From assembly GCA_025024175.1 (NCBI GenBank), contig QCXZ01000042.1, positions 9,379,501 to 9,443,500 of the forward strand: DNA of 64,000 nucleotides, written 5' to 3'. Positions within the stretch are counted from its first letter, which is position 1. The number at the start of each line of letters is the position of its first letter. This DNA comes from Rhyzopertha dominica. Its lineage: Eukaryota; Arthropoda; Insecta; Coleoptera; Bostrichidae. The notes below the pieces were generated by a model. It was not told where the DNA came from, searched no databases, and saw only the letters and a list, made by a program, of their open reading frames with translations. The translations under genes and the position numbers were made by a program. Below, in pieces: positions 36,213-48,899 of the stretch.

Positions 36213-36490
36213 CCTAAGATTTGAATTCCAGACCTGAAATTCTCTACCTACAAATATTTTTTTGGTTTTTTTTAACATGGCGTACGATATATTTGCACTT
36301 CAAGGTTCATTTTACGTAATTTTCAAAAAAAGTGATAATACCCAATTCAATAAAGAAAGCTATGGAAATAGTTAAAAATCGTTCTAGATAAATGGAATAT
36401 AAACATTACGAGGACATCCTTCCCCCGTAGCAACTCTGTTCAACCTGCATACCGAAAATAGACCCAAGCCAACCGAATGAGCACCTCTAA
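36213..36490. other. No gene recognised
   Basis: Short spacer between the THAP element and the unidentified exon. Confidence 0.35.
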
Positions 36491-36502
36491 TTACCCACCG
36501 CT

Positions 36503-36718
36503 CGCGATTTGTCTCTCCTCTGATGCATTCCTAGCGTAAATCTCCATGGGTTCGGGGCCCAGATAACCGGGTGCACGGCCAACGAAAACCTGAGAAACGT
36601 CGGCATCGCCGTAAACTGTATCTGGCACGTGCATCACATATTTCTGCCAGCCGTTTTCGGTATTCTGCACGATGAATACAAAGCGTTCACCTCGCATTAC
36701 GGCCCCCGGGCGTCCTGG
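36503..36718 (-). CDS. Unidentified exon
   Basis: A minus-strand frame open for more than 138 codons (36491-36918) sits in locally GC-balanced DNA. A strong acceptor (ctctctattatgtcctccag) precedes 36718, and GT donors follow near 36502 (GCG|GTGGGT) or a few bases on. The exon translation contains MRGERFVFIVQNTENGWQKY, then VMHVPDTVYGDADVSQVFVG and RAPGYLGPEPMEIYARN. Composition and lack of stops argue for a real protein, but I do not recognise the family. With the first donor the phase would fit the neuroligin exon at 12273, but neuroligins do not have this sequence before the HGESYEW block. Another host gene is more likely. The open stretch upstream of the acceptor could also be coding. Confidence 0.5.
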
Positions 36719-36918
36719 AGGACATAATAGAGAGCGGTATTGAAATCGCAGCTTATGCCGCATTGTGACAATGCTGTTGGATTGAAATTGCGCGGCGTAG
36801 CAAACGTCTAGTACAATGATATGTTCGTCGCGAGCGTGTAAGTTGTATGTGGGTTGGAAGTAGTGAATTATAATCGTGGTTAGAAATGTACGAGTATTCG
36901 CTACCAATAAAACAATTT

Positions 36919-37169
36919 TTCAAAGTAAGAATTTAGGATGGCAATGCCATCTGTCAGCATTACACTGACATGATGACAAAGCCACCTAGCTGCCTTAACG
37001 GGTACTATTACCTAAAGGAAGTGACCTATAGTACTATCTGCAGTTGGATGAGGTGTAGACAGCACAGCATAGACATGCATTTTAATTTTTCAAAGTAATT
37101 TATTTAACATACAATTCTTCAAGGCTATGAATTTTCCAAAAATTCTAGAGTGGTCAGAATGTAGAACTA
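36919..37169. other. No gene recognised
   Basis: No supported feature. Confidence 0.3.
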
Positions 37170-37610
37170 AGGACCCAATTACACCAAATCCAAGTGTCCA
37201 GTGTCTATAATTCCATACTCCTATCTCCCAAGTCACACACTTCAGTCACAGTTCTTAACTACTAACTCATAACTTCCAGCTTTCAATATCTAGATCCACT
37301 AGCTTCTAATACTTAACTCCCAGCTTTCCACACCCTCCCCTTCCCAAATCCCAATACCCAGCTCTAACTCCAAACTCCGGCTAGGAGTTGGGAGTTGTAA
37401 GCAAAAAGTTGGTAGTTGGAAGTTGTACGTTGAGATTTGGGAGTTAAAAGTTCTAAGAGTTCTGAGGGCACTGGGCTTTGAGATTAGGGTTTTGGATCCT
37501 TGCTCCTGGACTCTGGACTCCGGGATTTAGGTACTATGTACTTTGTGCTTTGTACTGGGCTCCGGCTTTTCAGGATTTGAAGTCCGGTTTTAAAGTAGGT
37601 TAAGAAATAG
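37170..37610. repeat. Cryptically repetitive, strand-switching block
   Basis: The left half (about 37200-37385) is a degenerate array of C/T-rich units resembling AACTCCCAGCTT. The right half (37385-37560) is its G-rich mirror, with units such as GGGAGTTG and GGAAGTTG and then CTGGACTCTGGACTCCGGG. No single unit is regular. Overall it is an imperfect inverted minisatellite of about 400 bp. Confidence 0.6.
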
Positions 37611-37649
37611 AATAATCTGAGGCTGCGAGACCAACTCCCAGCTTCCAAC

Positions 37650-37900
37650 TAAGTATAAAATTATTGATTGACGTACACCTGAGGAAAAAGTGTAGTGGAT
37701 TTCAATTCGGAAGATCGCGGAGGCCAGTTTTGTTGCGTCTGTGATCTGTCAGCGATTTGGTTATCAATCGGTGTCCAAATATTCCCGAGCAACTCCATCG
37801 AAGTGAACTGGAACGAAATGAGCATGAAGCATGAAGCATGATTTGAAATATTAATGTGAATGGTATGTTCTTCAATAGTATCTAGTGCCAAATGATTCAA
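37650..37900 (-). pseudogene. Possible mariner-type transposase fragment
   Basis: The minus-strand frame contains QIADRSQTQQNWPPRSSELK, then FPQVYVNQ. This is reminiscent of the WPPRSPDLTPLDFFLWG...VY segment carrying the third acidic residue in insect transposases, but that residue is not preserved. Weak but consistent with other such remnants nearby. Confidence 0.4.
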
Positions 37901-37967
37901 AGGAATATTACGATAAAGTCCATTTACCCTAGTTGGTAAAAATGGATCTATGGAGTAGTCTTCAACA

Positions 37968-37997
37968 AAAATAATAATAATAATAATAATAATAATA
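37968..37997. repeat. (AAT)n microsatellite, LINE tail
   Basis: About nine AAT units form the 3' tail of the minus-strand LINE. Confidence 0.85.
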
Positions 37998-39200
37998 TAA
38001 TTTATTCAATCCTAGGGACCGAGGTCCAAAATGGATACAAAATGAAAGACATGTACACAAAAATATGTAGTAGCTAAATATGAAACAAGAAACAAAGTTA
38101 TAAACCATAAGTACCTTCAGAAACACATCAAAAACATGCACAACTGCTATTACAGAGCTATACAGTCATAACATGAGTTTTGCAGTTATTAACAAAATTA
38201 TTTAAATTTTTAACGAAAATATCAAAATTTTTTACATATGTCATTGTGACATCTAATCATCTTATTTACAGGTGAATTAAAGTGTTCCAGTGCTGGAAAA
38301 GAGAGGTTCAAAAGTCAAGTTATATCTCGAATTAGGCATAGGTGCGCGAAAATTAATCTGTCGAACTAAGTTTGGACAGTTGATATAACCATGAATTAAT
38401 TGAAATAAAAATATATTACATAATAACTTTATTTATTAAGAGAATAGTTACGAACAGGATATGTATTATGCTTAATAAAATATAGATATTTACAAAACTT
38501 TTTTTTGCACCCGTTCTATTGCTGCAATATGAACTGCATAACCTGGATCCCAAGTCACTGAACAATATTCCAATTTACTTCTTTACAGAAGAAAAAAATA
38601 GTTTTACTAAACATTCAACATTACTGAAGTATTTGGTATTCGTGACAATAAAGCCCAGCATCTTGTAAGCTTGCGCGCATATGTGCTGAATGTGAGGAAT
38701 AAATGACAGCTGAGGATCCACTATATCATTAAAATCTTTAACTTCACTGACACTCTCAATATCACAGCCGCTTAACACATACCAACATGCAACTGGTTTA
38801 TGCTTTTTAATAAAACCAGTTGCCTTGCATTTGGCCACATTTATGCTTTGTTTGTTTTTAATACACCACAAATTAAAATTGTTTGAGTCCTTTTGCCAAA
38901 TTTGCCAATCCTCAACGGAATCTATACATTTAGCAATTTTCAAATCATCAGCATAAACATAGATGGGACAACTAAATTGCAAAAGGGCACCATTAAAATA
39001 CAAAAAGAATAATATAGGGCCTAGATTAGAGCCCTGGGTGATAAGTATGTATTGTATTTTGAGCCACCATATTCAATATGCTGTGTACGACTTAAAAGTG
39101 GTGATCTAAATAGATTTACCAAACTATTGCATAAACCAAAAGAACTCAATTTTTCAAGTAGACAATGATGATTAGCTATATCGAATTATTTTATTGAATA
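37968..39200 (-). mobile_element. Jockey/CR1-like LINE, 5'-truncated
   Basis: The minus-strand reverse transcriptase shows FDIANHHCLLEKLSSFGLCN, then a broken QGS-LGP motif, then YVYADDLKIAKC with an intact YADD box, and the following thumb region up to 38575. A 3' UTR continues to a GAATAAA signal and an (ATT)n tail at about 37968-37995. Frame breaks around 39030 and a 5' truncation near 39200 show it is inactive. Confidence 0.85.
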
Positions 39201-40370
39201 GCGAATATTCGGCATGGGCCTGGTAGATTTTCGTTTGACCTAATATGATAAATGTGCACTGCTAGAATAGTGACTCTTTTAAACTTTAAAAGGTCTGGAT
39301 ATCCTAACAAAGAGTAGCCGAAATGTATAACTTTTCTCATATAGTATATAACAGGTGGCTACTTCCTTAGACCAGTATCAGCTTATGGACAAGTTTGTCT
39401 GATTTGCGATGTATTTAATATTATCATCAAACTGTCGATACAGTTTCTTACTGGTTACAAGAATATAAAGCGCAATTTAACTAACTCCAATGTATGTGTA
39501 GCGTGTACTCAAGCTGGTCTTAGTAGAAAAATGGGTTGCAGATAAGGATATAAACGCTTTATGCTGGAAGTGTAGATGGTATAGTTCAATCGCAGGAATA
39601 CAAGCTGGCTTATACTTTTCCTTTTAGTCGGATATCTTATCGTACTTCATACGAAATTCTTATATTTTTCCTCATTTTGCATAGTCTGCATTGGCTTATG
39701 GTGGGACCGTAAATTTTTCTTAGTTATTTTCGAAGTACTCACACATCATTTTGCGCTCATCTTTATCAACGAAATCAGCATCCAAGTGCAAACTCTGTAG
39801 CCAGCGAAGTGCGCATTCATCAACAAGCGCTAAATTAGGTATCCCCGGTTTTATTAAACTTTATAAGTATTCCTAAAGCTTCTGCAAACTTTAATATCTC
39901 GCGCATAACAAGGTTCCATAGTACTCGCGAGGTAAACGATACCTACTAACGCAATAAGCGGGAGACGTATCCACGAGCAGACCTCCTTTTGTCAAACTTC
40001 TTTAACTTGAAAGTACCGAGGCATAGTTATAATCTAATATCCCCTGTGAATGCTTGTCATTTAGACGCATGCAAGTTGGGCCTATATATTACACACTTAT
40101 AACGGAAAAGCTGGAGTTATCAGACTAAGAGTGTATCCTTGACATGAGAAACTTGAATTTTAATTGAATCTTAAGGAAGCAGTAACAATGCACCATCCAG
40201 TCGTGGCTTACAATGAGCTACAAGTAAGAAAACATGGTTGCCTAGACAATGGAGCGCCAAAATAATGTTTCACTTTACCTGTCTTGCTATTTCATTTTTT
40301 TTAGAGATACCTAAAAAGCTTTAAATCCAAATATCAAATTTGCTTCCATTTTTAATTCAGGGCAAAAAAG
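39201..40370. other. No gene recognised
   Basis: AT-rich sequence with no supported feature. Confidence 0.4.
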
Positions 40371-40612
40371 TATTATATTTATTATTAGAAAATAAGACTT
40401 GGTATGGTTCAAATTGGGTATGTCGAGTAAAATACTCTTACACGTAAATGTTTCGGCCTTTGTCTAGGCTTTTGTCAATGAGTTTTTAGACAAAAAAAAT
40501 TATGCTTATCGTAAAGGATGACAATTTATACTTGTGATTAGGGGTAAGTAAGTAAGAGTATTTTACTCAGTATACAATTTGAAACATACCAAGTGTTATT
40601 TTCTACTAATAA
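40371..40612. mobile_element. Short fold-back element (arms of about 65 bp)
   Basis: 40375-40441 (containing AATAAGACTTGGTATGGTTC and GAGTAAAATACTCTTAC) is mirrored at about 40548-40612 (GTAAGAGTATTTTACTC, GAAACATACCAAGTGTTATT). Between the arms, the minus strand reads TTGACAAAAGCC...GGCCGAAAC, which looks like a decayed hammerhead-type segment of the kind seen in the 1-kb palindrome. Confidence 0.65.
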
Positions 40613-41744
40613 TTGAACAAATGTTTATTAGCNTCTGTCACAACGTTTACTTNAGACGATTGGTATTATATTTAATTAAGCCAAGTTATCAAAATGAAAT
40701 CCACTTTAGTCCAAGTAGGTTTAAGGGATTGGGGTACACATTCGAAGGTTATTTGGACTTATGTAAGATAGCCTCTCCCAGAAAAGGTATTATTATTTTA
40801 TCTACCTATAGTGTTAAGAATATTTTGCTGGTATTCATCTCGATGTACAGAACCAATCGTGTCGTGTGATTTTCTCTAATGAGAAAAGGAAAAAAATAGA
40901 AAGGAAGATTACGCTGCTGCCCTGAGGCAATTATTAGAAAAATTAGTTTCGACGTTTGTGAGTACATTGTTATAAATAATGTAAAGTTATGAAATGTTGG
41001 TGTTCTTTCAAGCTTATATTTGTATGGATATCCACAGCTATATAGAATGGAAATAAATATATACCCATTGTTATAGTGATTAAATTGAATTAGTAAGCAA
41101 TATTTCATGAGTTCATATTGTAGGTGTAGCATCAAATCTATCAGTTTACAGGATACGGCTGATTAGCCTTTTCGTTGATGCAGTTATTTGCTATTATTGG
41201 GCCTTCCCCTCACAGGCTCTCTATAGCCCACCGCAATAATGGATGGTAAAGCAATTGTTGCGTGCTTCGCGCGCATAAGCGGATAACTAGCATGTGTAAT
41301 TATGCAGTTGCATGTGTTTAGTGCGATTTGTTTTCGATCTTATCAAAAAATACTGGTTTGCATTCACGCAAGTTAAATCCGTGGGATTTGTTTTGTTACG
41401 GGTTTAGCATCGATTTGGTTGGATTCCCACAGTTAATACTGTTTTCAAACAATTAAAATGTATAGTGGCATCAGAGAACGAAACATATAGTGCAAGCTTG
41501 CTTTCATAGTGTTAGCGCGACATTTCTTTGCAACGTAAAAATTAAGATTCGGTAATTTACAAACCTATTTTGCCTAATATGTTAATATTACTCTATAGAA
41601 AACCTGTAGTTTTATCGAAAAAATAACATTAGAAACAATTATCATCCAAGAGGTATATTATTTTAATAGCATTAAAACGATTTCTGCATCAGTATCAATA
41701 TATATTCCAGACATCAATTTATCCATGCAAGTTTTGTTATATAC
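40613..41744. other. No gene recognised
   Basis: AT-rich sequence with Ns at 40633 and 40653. No supported feature. Confidence 0.4.
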
Positions 41745-42057
41745 AGAATGCCCTGTTATTATGTTAGAATATTTTAAGGGGTTATTCTCTGTATCATTTT
41801 AGGGGGAGGAAAAAAGGTGTGGTTTATACAGAATTTATACTTTCCCCGGACTTAAATCCACTTGACTTTTATATGTGGGTCCATATGAAAAACATTGTTT
41901 GTTCACCACCATTGAAGAAATTCAGGAAAGGATTTTTAACGTTTCTCATGAAATAAGAGCTTTCTTACACACTTTGCATTCTGCGAATTCTAATTTTATT
42001 AAAAGATTACGTTTATCACAGCAATGTGCTGGCAACTATTTTGAACATTTGTTGTGA
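41745..42057 (+). pseudogene. Transposase C-terminal fragment (IS630/mariner-like)
   Basis: Plus-strand pieces read SPDLNPLDFYMW-like (as FSPDLNPLDFYMWVH with small changes), then a frame from 41875 with IEEIQERIFNVSHEIRAFLH and a GNYFEHLL end. This is the C-terminus of the same transposase family as at 42272-43763, where the end reads GGRYFEHLLH. The rest of the copy is missing. Confidence 0.65.
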
Positions 42058-42271
42058 ATTAGTTGTTGGTATTTATTTTTATTATGTTATTGTTATTGTA
42101 ACGCTCGTGTTTTTGTTGAATCCTTATTTTATTATTTTTTGTTGTTGAATGTTACTGTATGATTAAACTATGTGTACTTTGAGGATGTTCTGATTTATTC
42201 CGCCAAAGACACGAATTAGATGCGCTACCTACGCTGCTTATCCAGAATCTCTTTTTTCTACGTTACTAATG

Positions 42272-43763
42272 TACAAGATGTTTCAAGAAAGAGAATGACC
42301 CTGACGAAATTAAAAATGAAACCCAAAATACATTTTGCAGAGGTAACATTGATAATTGTTTATCGTCTTAAAAAATATAAAACGTAGACAGTTGTATAAA
42401 TTCGTAAATTTTGACATAAACTTCAACCATTTGCTTTAAGTAAATTCGGTATTGTAAAACAAATTTTATTTTGAAAAATGTTTATTCAATAACATTAATG
42501 TAATAAATGCTCAAAATATCGCCCTCCACTGTTTTTACAAGCTTGAATTCGTGCCCAAAACGATCTTTTAACAGGCATTAACATTTCTGGACTGATGAAT
42601 CTACATGCATCACGTATTTTATTTTCTAAATATTCTACACTTTCAATTCGTGTTTGGTATACTTGTCCTTTTACCATTCCTCACAGAAAAAATCCAAAGG
42701 AGTAAGGTTCGGGCTTCTCGGTGACCAAGGATTAATTGAACCTCTTCCTATACATCGTTTAGGCAAAACCAAATCAAGATGATTTCGCACTATTCTATGA
42801 TAATGCGCAGATGCCCCATCTTGTTGAAACCATAGATCTTCTCTTACTTGTAAATTTACGTTTTGGAGAGGTACAGGTAAAATGTTTCTCAAATATTTAG
42901 ATAAGTACTGCCGTTTAAACTATCGCGAAAAAATAAGGCCCAACAATTTGATTCCCCAATATTCCGCACCAGACATGCGTCGAGTAGATAGTTTGAAAAT
43001 GTCCTTCTCGAATCTAACGTGGATTTTCTTGCGCATAATAATGCATGTTATGTTTGTTAACTTTACCATTATTAGAAAACCTTGCTTCATCTGAGAAGCA
43101 AATATTGTCATAATTTCTCACATTCAAATTTTGGTGTTCCCGAAAACAGTTACAAAAAGCCAGTCTTTTAGGATATTCTGTCTCCTTTAAGGCCAGAACC
43201 AATTACAAGTGATACGGATGAAATTGATTGCCTTTAATTATTCGGTATACTGAAGACAGACTAATACCGGTTGCTCTTGAGACTACCCTTTGACCAATAT
43301 GGGGATTTTCGTCAATCATTTCCAGTACTCTAATTTCATTGTCAAATCCTGTTGCTGTTCTTTCTCTTGACTTTTTGAGTAGTGGCCAGTTTGTCCTTAA
43401 AGTTAATTCAAGTCTCTTGAAAATAGTATCGGCAGGAGCTCTTCTATTTGGAAAACGTTGTCTCTATAAACGGACAGCAGCGGAAGCATTTTTCTTGCAT
43501 TCACCATGAATCAAAATCATATCTGTGTTTTCATCATTTGAATACACTTAGACTTTTAATAAATAGAGTGACAGGAACCATAGCGCACAGCCGTCATAGA
43601 TTCCCAATTTATTTTTAAAATAATACCATTATGTAAAATAACCACATGTCTATGAGAATGTATTTTGGGTTCCTTTTTAATTTCGTCAGCGTCATTATCA
43701 TTACTGAAACATCGTTTATTATTTATATTCATTATATTATTTAACATTACGGAGCACCTTGTA
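42272..43763 (-). mobile_element. IS630/Tc1/mariner-like DNA transposon, nearly full length, decayed
   Basis: Ends match as imperfect TIRs: left TACAAGATGTTTC with GACGAAATTAAAAATGAAAC, right complementing TACAAGGTGCTCC and GACGAAATTAAAAAGGAACC. They are set between TA dinucleotides at 42272 and 43762. The transposase is read on the minus strand in several frames: NPHIGQRVVSRATGISLSSV, YPKRLAFCNCFREH, ICFSDEARF (first Asp), WFQQDGASAHYHRIVRNHLD (second Asp), SPNLTPLDFF (third acidic residue) and the end RYFEHLLH. At least three frameshifts or stops break it. All three catalytic acidic motifs are recognisable. Confidence 0.82.
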
Positions 43764-45209
43764 TATTACAATGCGTAAAAATAACAGATATGTGCTTGTA
43801 TCGAGATATTGGTATGCGCGAAAACATCGTTTTTCAGTGTCCTAGCTAATAAAGTGGACATAGAGATATTTAAGCATGACAAGCATGTCAGCGATACAAG
43901 CTCGCACCAAAGTAACGATGACAATGAATGGAATGCTTGTAAAGAATGCGAGCTAAAAATACCATTCACAAATATTTTAAAAGACGCGTCGGCGCCAATA
44001 AAGATTCGATTGGGGATTCCAGGCAAAAGTATTGATGGCCCCGTATTTTATTAATACCTGGAATATGCTAGACACTACCGAATTTATTTAAATTGTTCAT
44101 ACCACTTGTACAAATTACATCATTTAGTCAAACGTTGGACCGAATAATTCGCTTGGAAAGCTTTACTTTGATTACTACTAATTCGAAAATTTTATAGATC
44201 CATTAAGCATAGTAACACTGGCAATCCTGCTCAAAAACTGAAATTAAAGTAGCTGGATGGTGACTACGTTATTAAATACAATTTTTAGATAGAAATAGAT
44301 TGTCGAAAATCTTTAGAAAGTTCAGAACAAGCTGTTAACATCTGTATATTGCGCTATATCCGTGCGAACCCCCAACTGGCTAGTGGCCGTATAAACTTAG
44401 GCTAGAATTTTTGAGCTTCAGTGGTCACACAGAGCAAGAGTGTGCTTGCGTTGGCAACATCTTAAGCAGTGGTGCACAATATCCCGTTGTCTGTCTTCAA
44501 GATCTTAAAAGTACGTGCTACGTAAATATATCACTTACACTATAAGTTGTTTGTTATCATCAGATAATTAAATCTAATCAACCGCCACTGTTAAAAACTG
44601 AGTAGGCACCAACGCTTGTCAATTATCCAACAATTAATCTCCACCTAAATATACTTCCTCGTCATTTTTTAATAAATGAACACATGTCAGTAACATTANC
44701 CGGGGNAACCCCAAATTTTCAGCGTGGGTTTGTCCGTGCCACAGCTGTATTCNAAGCGTTCCCTTAGGCCTAGGGGTGTAGATCCTGCAACTGCGNTCGC
44801 AACAACTAGGCCTCCGAGATCCCCTGTCACTATCAATTCGATCCGAATCAAACACGGGGATTTCACGCCGTGCATGGGAACCGGCAAATTCCCTGGCCGA
44901 TGGCGGCGACTGGGATTGGACAAAGCAGGGGCGGAATCAAGTGAGCCAGTAAGGGCAAGTGGTGCGATGTCGCTAATTATTAACTGGCAGTTTTATACTT
45001 TCATCAGTTTAGTACTTCGCGTTGAATGTGATACTCAGAGAGGGGTTGAGTGGATTATTAATGTTATTGCAATATCCGTGGTTTTTGATAATATTAAGAA
45101 AGCTGTAATCTTTCAGGTAACTAGAACATATGAGTTTCATTTTAGACCACCACGAATGCATAGCAAAGAAATTTCACAGATTGTTGTCAGTTCCACAGAG
45201 AATTGCTTG
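43764..45209. other. Mostly unassigned; GC-rich repeat-like piece with Ns at 44695-44960
   Basis: Four Ns cluster in 44699-44798 within a GC-rich stretch. Its minus-strand translation contains DLGGLVVA, a phrase I associate with dispersed arthropod repeats mistaken for genes. The cluster of ambiguities suggests a multi-copy sequence. Nothing else is supported. Confidence 0.3.
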
Positions 45210-45900
45210 TGTCTATTTCTGTACCTGTGGTATTAAGTGAGCTTTCTTTAAAAATGATATATCGACGGTAAACCATTTACGTATAGTACAAACGGAAGGG
45301 GACCTATGTGGAGCCTTGTGGTACGTCCGTTTTTGCCTTTTGCCATTCTGAGGATCGTCCTGCAGTGGTCCCTTTTGCACTCTAGTTATGATGTATGATT
45401 TCAGTGGTTCCAATGGTACTCCTCTTATACAAGTTCCATAAGTTTNGAAAGTGCCGGACGCACAGATATCGCCTAGTAATTTCTGGGTCTCGTCCATTAC
45501 AAAGGACTCAGGGAAATGTCCGCTTTCAAAGCATTAAATCATTTCATTTGCTAGATTTTCTGCAGTGTATGGTACAAAGGCTTTAGGAATTTGATATTTA
45601 TGATTATTATGATCATTAAAAGAGATGCTCCTAAGAGACTTTGTGAAAGTTACGATTTTCTGTGGCGTAACTCTTCTAGGGAATACGAACATAACATTGG
45701 CCAGGTTTAATTTTTGGTATCAATCGTTTAGATCCATAAACTTCTTTTTTGCAATATGACTTTAGTGAATTCAATACTTCATAAGAAAAGTTATCTTTTA
45801 AATGTTTTTCATTATACTTAGACCGTCGAGTATATGTTTAATTTTCTTCAGTTCATCAGTACACCAGGTAATGATGCGTTTTGCACTACTTTTTTATTAG
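45210..45900 (-). mobile_element. Possible LINE ORF2 fragment, strongly decayed
   Basis: Minus-strand pieces read AKRIITWCTDELKKIKHILD, then in another frame QIPKAFVPYTAENLANEMI, CFESGHFPESF and MDETQKLLG. They resemble the linker and the first reverse transcriptase motifs (...N-x-x-x-x-x-G-x-FP) of jockey/CR1 LINEs. No catalytic motif is visible. Confidence 0.35.
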
Positions 45901-46576
45901 CTAAAACACTTTATTTGTGTTTTTCAACAGACATTCTTCTGGATTTTCTATCTCAGTTATAAAGCTCATGTTTAAGTATTTAACACTGCCTATTAATGGT
46001 TTTTTGATTTATGTGTATAGTCCAATAGTATATTGCTTATTCTCTGTGACAAATGTGGGATATGTGTTAATTTTGTCGCGTCTGATAGTATCTTATCTAT
46101 TCAAAAATTTTCCATATCTCAAAGCTGTGGTTAAAACCATGTACGCGTTTATTATATTTATTAATTATGCAGAACCGCATAGATCTAGCAAATTTACATT
46201 AAAATGTCATATTCTTTTCCTTACTTACATTCACCTACAGTTGACACTATTGAAGTTTTGATAATAAATCATAATGCATAATTATTACTTCATTTGATAT
46301 TACTACGGTTTTGTATTGTAGGGAATATGAACATAAAACCGCGTTGAATCGCTTAACAAATAGCTATTTACGACTTTTTTTAATATTTCCTAAGGCATAC
46401 CTTCATTACTGGATAACAATGAAATAGAGTTTAACGGTTGTTTTTCATGGAGCTTGGCAATTTACCATATCGTTATCTCATTTCTCGTTGGTAAGTGCGA
46501 ATGTGAATTAAGCCATGTATGTACCTACATTATCGTAGCGATATTTAATAAGAAAAGATAGCAATAATAAGCTACG
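45901..46576. other. No gene recognised
   Basis: AT-rich sequence; the open frame at 45917-46261 is hydrophobic and unrecognised. Confidence 0.35.
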
Positions 46577-46636
46577 AGATTGCTGTAACATGTTGTTTTC
46601 CGGGCTGGTTCCCACGTTGGTTATTAGACCTTGACG

Positions 46637-46666
46637 TTTCGACACTCATGTCGGTGTCTTCCTCAG
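46637..46666 (-). ncRNA. Hammerhead-type core, left arm
   Basis: The minus strand reads CTGAGGA, helix GACAC/GTGTC, then GAAAC followed by GTC, the expected cleavage triplet. Confidence 0.5.
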
Positions 46667-46714
46667 AAGTAGCTCTGAAACTGTTCTAAAACTGAAACAG
46701 TTTCAGAGCTACTT

Positions 46715-46744
46715 CTGAAGAAGACACCGACATGAGTGTCGAAA
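46715..46744 (+). ncRNA. Hammerhead-type core, right arm
   Basis: The plus strand reads CTGAAGA, helix GACAC/GTGTC, then GAAAC and GTC. Confidence 0.5.
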
Positions 46745-46836
46745 CGTCAAGGTCTAATAACCAACGTGGGAACCAGCCCGGAAAACAACATGTCATCGAC
46801 AACAACCACGGAAGCCTTCAAACCAAGATTGCCGTA

Positions 46837-48899
46837 AATTGAGAGGATTATGAAAATAGACATTTTTATTTTTCTCATGAATTTTACAACTCATCCCATA
46901 AAGCCGATTGTTCATGTCCATTAGAGTCTTCGTTAGAATTAGTCACAGGTTTCCCATCATCGTGGAGTCCGTACCTGGAAGCAGGCTTACCGTGCTTTCG
47001 CGGGGTTAATCCTGAGGGTCGCGCACCAGCTCCTGGATATCGGCTCTTTGTTGTTTTGTGGAGCCAATCTGGCTAAGTGAACGTGTAAATCTGTAGTTTA
47101 TTGGCGGCGGGATGCGGCACAGGGTCAGGACGGTAGACGGCTGTCCCGGGCGGCTTACCGCGACCTGCTTCCGGTGTAAAGTTCAACCAGGAGCAACAGG
47201 GGACCGATTCGGCCTTCATGTTTTCTGTTTTCCGCTCGCGACGTAATTGGGAAGAGTGGACTTTTTGCTGTAGATTTTTTCGTGCTATTTTAGTTTCTCT
47301 TGAGTTTTGCAATGTAGACAAGCTTCAGAAATAGGTTACTAACAATTTATACTGCTTGAATGCTTTGAAGGCAAGTATTTATCTTGCAATGTTTTTAAAC
47401 AAAGCAGCTGCACATTTTATTTTTTCTGGACGAACAGCATCTTTAATGAAAGGCAACGCAACACAACAAAGTGTATCAATGTTAGTTAAGATCGTTTATC
47501 AATAATGGTGTATAAATAAAATAATATAAAAACAGATACTGAATGTAAAAACTCTAAAGCTATAAGAAATGGCATGAGACATGCCTAAATTCCATTTTTG
47601 GACAGTCGACTCCTGTCAGTAGTGATGGCAGTGTCCGGTTGTTGGTTAAAGCAAATTTAACCAGGTACAACAAATAAGCGGTTTGCATAAAAATGGTCAA
47701 ATATATTAAATGTATGTATGTTAACAAATCTTCTGGTTAACCGGTTAATTTATACAGTATAATTTTTAACAGCTCACATAATTACGTTTTTCAGACATAC
47801 ATTACAAAATACTAACATTTTTAATCGTTAGAAACTATTGTTAAGGTTTACCCGTCTGAAAGTCGTATCCTAACCGGTTTACTGGTTAGCAATAACTTAT
47901 TAACTACACTGGTACAGTCTATATAATGATTCTAGGTTATTAGGACCTATCAGTTGTAACTATAACTTCAAATTCCACTGTAGCTCGTTAATTATGCATA
48001 TTTTACACTGTTTAGAGCCCTAGTACCACTTAAATCTTTGATGTGGCACTTTAAGAACCTAAGCATTCTGTAACATGAAAAAATATATTTTATTACGTCC
48101 ATCTATAGAGATATCTTTACCACCCACTGCCTTTCGTGTACTGTCTATTTGATATATTAATTTCTTCAATTTAGTCATGTCTTTTGCTGCCCTTCTTGCT
48201 TTGTTCCGCCCTTCTAGAAGGGTCAAACTTAATTATCCATTACTTTTTCTTCAAATCTCTTGATAAGCCATAGTCGTTCAAACACGTTGTGTTCAACACA
48301 ATAAATGGTTTNAATCGGAATATTGTATTGTANCGTATTGGCTAGGCCTGAAATACGCNTATTTGGAAAAATGCATAGGATTGGTTGGATAGTATAATAG
48401 GGCTGGATCGGACGTGTGTATGTGTGCTCAAACTGAGGACTTGAGTTAACGGGTAGAAATTAGTTCTCCTTAATATTCTGTTAAAAGACTAACCTAGAGC
48501 GAGACAGAAGTTATAGAAAGCAGAGTAAACCTTTTAATGAATTTCTGCAAATTAAGAGCTTATGACGTTTTCATTAGATTTATCATTTCTGGATTAAAGG
48601 AAATGGTCAGTTTCACTGAGCTTTCTACTGTTTCATTTCTAATCATTAAATAGTGAGTTGATCTCAAAGGGCGTTATATTCAATTTGTATCTAAGAATTT
48701 TATATTTGTATGGGTGAGTGGTTTATCGAACAACAGGGTCGTTGTTTTATTCCAAAGCATTGAGTCTGTCGCACAGAGCTTTACCCTTTTACATTACTAG
48801 GCCAATGTATGGCTTAAGGAGCAAATTGCTCTGCGTTTAATTACTAAGTAACGCAGCAGTTGCTAGTGACCACGTTGTGTTATTTACTTTGCTCGTTGT
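46837..48899. other. No gene recognised; GC-richer patch at 47020-47240
   Basis: No supported coding. Three Ns lie at 48312-48359. Confidence 0.4.

Larger units (their letters stand above)
46588..46825 (+). mobile_element. Penelope-type fold-back element with paired hammerhead motifs
   Basis: Two head-to-head arms of about 100 bp (46588-46685 and 46695-46793) are reverse complements. The right arm extends into ATG TCA TCG..., twelve codons (46790-46825) that equal the start of the coding region seen next to the Penelope-like element at 62.68 kb. Flanks AGATTGCTGTA (46577-46587) and AGATTGCCGTA (46826-46836) form an 11-bp target duplication with one mismatch. Each arm carries a CUGANGA...GAAA core on its own strand. 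Confidence 0.85.
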